Below, piece after piece: positions 12,239 to 15,223 of a stretch of 15,223 nucleotides of DNA. Under the pieces are notes generated by a model that was not told where the DNA came from, did not search any database, and saw only the letters and a list, made by a program, of their open reading frames with translations. A program made the position numbers and the translations under genes. Location of the stretch: assembly GCA_041641615.1 (NCBI GenBank), contig JBEPYA010000077.1, positions 1 to 15,223 of the forward strand. The letters are read 5' to 3'. This DNA is from Salinigranum sp041641615 (GTDB taxonomy: Archaea > Halobacteriota > Halobacteria > Halobacteriales > Haloferacaceae). The stretch's first letter is position 1. The number at the start of each line of letters is the position of its first letter.

Positions 12239-13813
12239 ATGGCATCACAGACACACACAAACGCGACGGACGCGGACGGGGCCGGCACGACCCGCGGGGG
12301 CGATCACAGCTTCCGCGTCGAGGGCATCTCGAAATCGTTCCGCCACGTGCAGGCCCTCAAAGACGTGTCGCTGGCAGTCGACCACGGCGAGGTCATCGGT
12401 CTGGTCGGGGAGAACGGCGCGGGCAAGAGCACGCTGTTGAACATCCTGACCGGCGTGCTGCAGGCTGACGAGGGTCAGCTGTACGTCGACGGGGAGCCAG
12501 TCACGTTCACGAACCCGCGTGATGCAGCGGACCACGGCGTCTCGCTCGTCCACCAGGAGCAGGACGTCATCACGACCATGCGGGGGTACGAGAACCTCTA
12601 TCTCGGGCGGGAGATGGAGCGCTTCGGGGTGCTCGAGAAGGAACAGATGCGCGAGGAGGCCCAGGCCTTCGTCGACGACCTGGGCATCAACATCGACGTG
12701 GACGAGCGCGTGCGCAACTACTCGTTCAACGAGCGCCAGATGCTCGAAATCGCGAAGGCGTTCCACGTCTCCCAGAAGTCCGAGAACCCGGTCATCCTGC
12801 TCGACGAGCCGACGGCCGGACTCGAGGAGAGCGGCCGGAAGATCCTCTTCGACCTCGTGAACGACCTGCGCGAGCGGGCGACGTTCGTCTTCGTCTCCCA
12901 CGAACTCGACGAGGTGCTGCAGATTTCCGACCGGATCTACGTCCTCAAGGACGGAGAGCGCGTCGACGACACCACCGCAGCCGAAGCAACCACGGACTCG
13001 CTGCAGCAGGCGATGGTCGGTCGTGAGACCGCCGACGAGTACTACCGCGTCCCCGACCAGCAGCGCGAGTCCGACCTCGGCGAGACGGCGATGGCCGTCG
13101 ACGCGGTGGCCCACGAAGACACAGTCGGCCCGATCTCCTTCTCCATCCGGGAGGGTGAGATATTCGGTATCGTCGGCGTCGAGGGCTCGGGCAAGCAGCG
13201 GCTCGGGCGCCTCCTCGCAGGCGACCTCGACATGACGCAGGGCTCGATCTCCGTCGACGGCACCACGCTGCAGGACCCGACGGTTTCGGACATGGTCGAC
13301 GCGGGCGTCGGCTACATCCCGAAAGACCGGAAGTCCGAGGGCCTGCTGCTCTACCAGTCGGTGCTGATCAACACCTCCCTGGCGATGGTCCGGGACATGC
13401 ACGGCAACATGCCGCTGCTCGACCTGGACGCCGAGGAGGAGGCAACGCTCGACGCCATCGAGGAGCTGTCCATCAAGACGCCGGGGCCCAACGCGCTGGT
13501 GCACGGGCTGAGTGGCGGAAACCAGCAGAAGGTCGTCATCGCCCGCTGGCTGGCCCAGGAGACCCCGGTGCTCGTGATGGACAACGTGACTCGGGGCATC
13601 GACGTCGGTGCCAAAGAGGAAGTGTACCGGCTCTGCCGTGAGCTGACCGACAAGGGGGTCTCGATCGTCTTCATCGGCGACGAACTGCCCGAGGTCATCG
13701 GCATGTCCAACCGCATCGCCGTGATGGCGAAAGGCGAGTTCGTCGGCGAGCCCTTCGACGCCTCGCCGGGCAACAAACCGACCGAAGAGGACCTGATACA
13801 GGAGATGATCTGA
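12239..13813 (+). CDS. ABC importer ATPase, double-NBD (RbsA/MglA-type)
   Basis: A 524-aa protein with two tandem nucleotide-binding domains, as in sugar ATPases of the RbsA type. NBD1 has Walker A GENGAGKST (57-65), Walker B VILLDEPT (185-192) and switch His221, but its signature is YSFNERQ (161-167) instead of LSxGQ. NBD2 has GVEGSGKQR (313-321) as Walker A, a good signature LSGGNQQ (424-430), and Walker B VLVMDN (444-449), in which Asn449 replaces the catalytic Glu. So one composite site (NBD1 Walker A/B plus NBD2 signature) looks functional and the other degenerate. The first ~20 residues are a polar Thr/Asp-rich extension and the start could be slightly later. The permease start is 2 nt downstream. 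Confidence 0.9.
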   Translation: MASQTHTNATDADGAGTTRGGDHSFRVEGISKSFRHVQALKDVSLAVDHGEVIGLVGENGAGKSTLLNILTGVLQADEGQLYVDGEPVTFTNPRDAADHGVSLVHQEQDVITTMRGYENLYLGREMERFGVLEKEQMREEAQAFVDDLGINIDVDERVRNYSFNERQMLEIAKAFHVSQKSENPVILLDEPTAGLEESGRKILFDLVNDLRERATFVFVSHELDEVLQISDRIYVLKDGERVDDTTAAEATTDSLQQAMVGRETADEYYRVPDQQRESDLGETAMAVDAVAHEDTVGPISFSIREGEIFGIVGVEGSGKQRLGRLLAGDLDMTQGSISVDGTTLQDPTVSDMVDAGVGYIPKDRKSEGLLLYQSVLINTSLAMVRDMHGNMPLLDLDAEEEATLDAIEELSIKTPGPNALVHGLSGGNQQKVVIARWLAQETPVLVMDNVTRGIDVGAKEEVYRLCRELTDKGVSIVFIGDELPEVIGMSNRIAVMAKGEFVGEPFDASPGNKPTEEDLIQEMI

Positions 13814-13815
13814 CA

Positions 13816-14808
13816 ATGAGTACAAGTAGCGTCAGCGAATGGATCACCGACCAACGAGAGCAGCGCACCCTCCACGACTGGATACAGGACCTGGGCCCGT
13901 TCGTCATGCTGTTCGGGTTGATAGTCTTCTTCACGTTCACGACGGAGCGCTTCTTCACCGAAGGGAACCTGCTCGACAACGTCGCGAAGAACGCCGTCAC
14001 ACTGTTGTTGGTGGCACTGGCAGGGACCTTCCCCATCCTCCAGCAGAGCATCGACCTCTCGGTCGAGTCGGTCGTGCTGCTGACGGGCGTCGTGACCGTC
14101 GTCCTGATCTCGCAGTTCGGTCTGGGCCTCTTGGCAATCCCGCTCGCGATCGGCGTCGGGATGCTCGCCGGCCTGTTCAACGGCCTCGTCTTCACGAAGC
14201 TCAAGGTGCCCTCGTTCCTGGTCACCCTCGGGACGCTCTCGGTGCTGGCCGGGGTCGGGAAGATCATCACCGGCGGCTCGACCATCACCTTCCGCGAGCC
14301 TGCCATCCGCACCATCTCGACGGGGGACGTCTTCGGCATCCCTAACCTCGTGCTCTGGGGGCTGTTAATCTACGTGGCTACCATCATCTTGGCCTTCCGG
14401 ACGAAGTTCGGCCGGTACTGCTTCGCACTGGGTGAGAACGAGCGCGTCGTCGAGCTCGCGGGAGCGAAGGTCGATCGCTACAAGATCTACCCCTTCGTGC
14501 TGTCGGGGCTGCTCTGTGGCACCGCCGGCGTCCTCTTGACGCTGCGCATCTCGTCGGCCTCACCGAACATCGGGAGCGGGCTCCTCTTGCCCAGCATCGC
14601 CGCCATCGTCATGGGTGGGACAGCGCTGACCGGCGGCGTCGGCGGACCCCACCGGACCATTCTGGGCGTGCTCGTCATCGCGGTGCTTAACAACGGCATG
14701 AACCTGCTCGGCACCGACTCGTTCGTTCAGGAGATCATCCTGGGGCTCGTGGTCGTCGCGGCGGTGGCGCTGTCCATCGACCGCGAGAAGATAGACGTCG
14801 TGAAGTAG
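13816..14808 (+). CDS. ABC importer permease (RbsC-type)
   Basis: A 330-aa polytopic membrane protein of the BPD_transp_2 family, probably acting as a homodimer since only one permease gene is present. Family blocks: ILQQSIDLSVES (74-85, the family's GxDLSVG), VPSFLVTLGTLS (131-142), the cytosolic ATPase-contacting loop with ALGENERVVELAG (204-216, the G-N/E-N-x-x-A-x-x-xG block), and GGTALTGGVGG (267-277). About eight to ten hydrophobic helices are visible. The length is normal for RbsC. The ATG is 2 nt after the ATPase stop, giving translational coupling. It ends the binding protein-ATPase-permease operon; no clear terminator follows. Confidence 0.9.
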   Translation: MSTSSVSEWITDQREQRTLHDWIQDLGPFVMLFGLIVFFTFTTERFFTEGNLLDNVAKNAVTLLLVALAGTFPILQQSIDLSVESVVLLTGVVTVVLISQFGLGLLAIPLAIGVGMLAGLFNGLVFTKLKVPSFLVTLGTLSVLAGVGKIITGGSTITFREPAIRTISTGDVFGIPNLVLWGLLIYVATIILAFRTKFGRYCFALGENERVVELAGAKVDRYKIYPFVLSGLLCGTAGVLLTLRISSASPNIGSGLLLPSIAAIVMGGTALTGGVGGPHRTILGVLVIAVLNNGMNLLGTDSFVQEIILGLVVVAAVALSIDREKIDVVK

Positions 14809-14864
14809 AGCGACTCTCCTCGGCTCTCCGGCTTCTCTCCGCCCCTGTCCGCCGTCAGACCCCC

Positions 14865-14873
14865 CATTTTCAT
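14865..14873 (+). promoter_or_regulatory. Probable TATA region of the UspA-family gene
   Basis: CATTTTCAT is centred about 29 nt before the ATG at 14899, the spacing seen for other leaderless genes in the window. GTATTAG at 14886-14892 is too close to the ATG to serve. Confidence 0.35.
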
Positions 14874-14898
14874 GACCCATGCTAGCGTATTAGCCCAC

Positions 14899-15223
14899 AT
14901 GGGACGCACATTGGTCGCACTAGACGACTCGCCGCAAGCACAGAACGCGCTGAAGTACGCCCTCTCGGTCCACGACGGCGACGAGTTCGTCCTCGTACAC
15001 GTCATCGACTACAGCGAGTCTATCACGGATCCCGCTCGGGGCGGCCGTGGCCGCCTCGAAGGCTGGTACCAGAAGGCCACCGAGGAGGCCGAGGACCTGT
15101 TCGCGGAGGCGACGGCGCTCACCGACGACTACGACGTTTCCGTGACGACCGTCGTCGCGGACGGGAAGCCCGCTCAGGAGATTCTCGACTGCGCCGACGA
15201 CCACGACGTCGACCAGATCGGGA
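14899..15223 (+). CDS. Universal stress protein, UspA family (3' truncated by window end)
   Basis: The first 108 codons are present. MGRTLVALDDSPQAQNALKY is the typical first strand and helix of the UspA alpha/beta fold (with Asp9-Asp10-Ser). FVLVHVIDY is the second strand, followed by a polar insertion and a long helix (KATEEAEDLFAEATAL), then VSVTTVVADGKPAQEILDCA, the usual G-x-P-A-x-x-I motif, and HDVDQIG at the window edge. The ATP-binding G-2x-G-9x-GS motif would lie beyond the window, so nucleotide binding cannot be judged. UspA genes often sit next to transporter genes in haloarchaea. Here a 90-bp gap and a probable own promoter separate it from the permease. Confidence 0.85.
   Translation, partial: MGRTLVALDDSPQAQNALKYALSVHDGDEFVLVHVIDYSESITDPARGGRGRLEGWYQKATEEAEDLFAEATALTDDYDVSVTTVVADGKPAQEILDCADDHDVDQIG

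Noticed and set aside
12245..13825. Minus-strand open frame of 526 codons opposite the ABC ATPase
   Set aside because: Val/Asp/Arg-rich shadow sequence without domain features. The plus strand has complete ABC motifs.
1..15223. CRISPR array, insertion sequence or transposase
   Set aside because: No regularly spaced direct repeats and no transposase-like protein in any frame. The only element-like feature is the 84-bp inverted-repeat unit.

Overview
The window is haloarchaeal chromosome (class Halobacteria). It is clearly GC-rich, and the proteins are acidic (Asp/Glu-heavy, Lys-poor). The binding protein carries a Tat-type twin-arginine leader followed by a lipobox. Almost every transcription unit has an archaeal TATA element about 24-30 nt upstream of its ATG, which implies leaderless mRNAs. 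Several products belong to families common in haloarchaea (HAH_0734, DUF2298, an 80-aa membrane protein).

Left part (1-5393): the tail of a YihY/BrkB-type membrane protein converges on a DUF3267-type HExxH membrane zinc protease. Divergent from the protease is a small HAH_0734-family gene, which runs tail-to-tail into a large DUF2298 polytopic membrane protein (GT-C-like). A small two-helix membrane protein follows, then a two-gene operon of a GT2 glycosyltransferase and a GtrA-family membrane protein. DUF2298, GT2 and GtrA suggest a polyprenyl-phosphate-linked sugar or cell-surface glycan function.

Middle part (5394-8002): an initiator tRNA-Met lies between two structured inverted-repeat segments, 5397-5480 and 5631-5681. 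On the minus strand is an ATGA-overlapping pair of an MhqD-like alpha/beta hydrolase and an MhqO/PcpA-like VOC ring-cleaving dioxygenase, probably for hydroquinone or catechol handling. A 559-bp stretch without a convincing gene follows and contains AT-rich patches and palindromes.

Right part (8003-14808): what looks like one catabolic locus. An IclR regulator and a BKACE (beta-keto acid cleavage enzyme, DUF849) lie on the minus strand. Divergent from them are an SDR dehydrogenase and a complete ribose-type ABC importer (Tat lipoprotein binding protein, double-NBD ATPase, RbsC-like permease). A plausible scheme is that the importer takes up a small hydroxy acid or polyol-like compound, the SDR oxidises it to a beta-keto acid, and the BKACE cleaves that with acetyl-CoA into acetoacetate and an acyl-CoA, under IclR control. 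The substrate cannot be read from sequence, and the BKACE differs from the lysine-pathway enzyme Kce at a substrate-contacting position. This is the best candidate in the window for an undescribed pathway. A UspA-family gene starts at 14899 and runs off the end.
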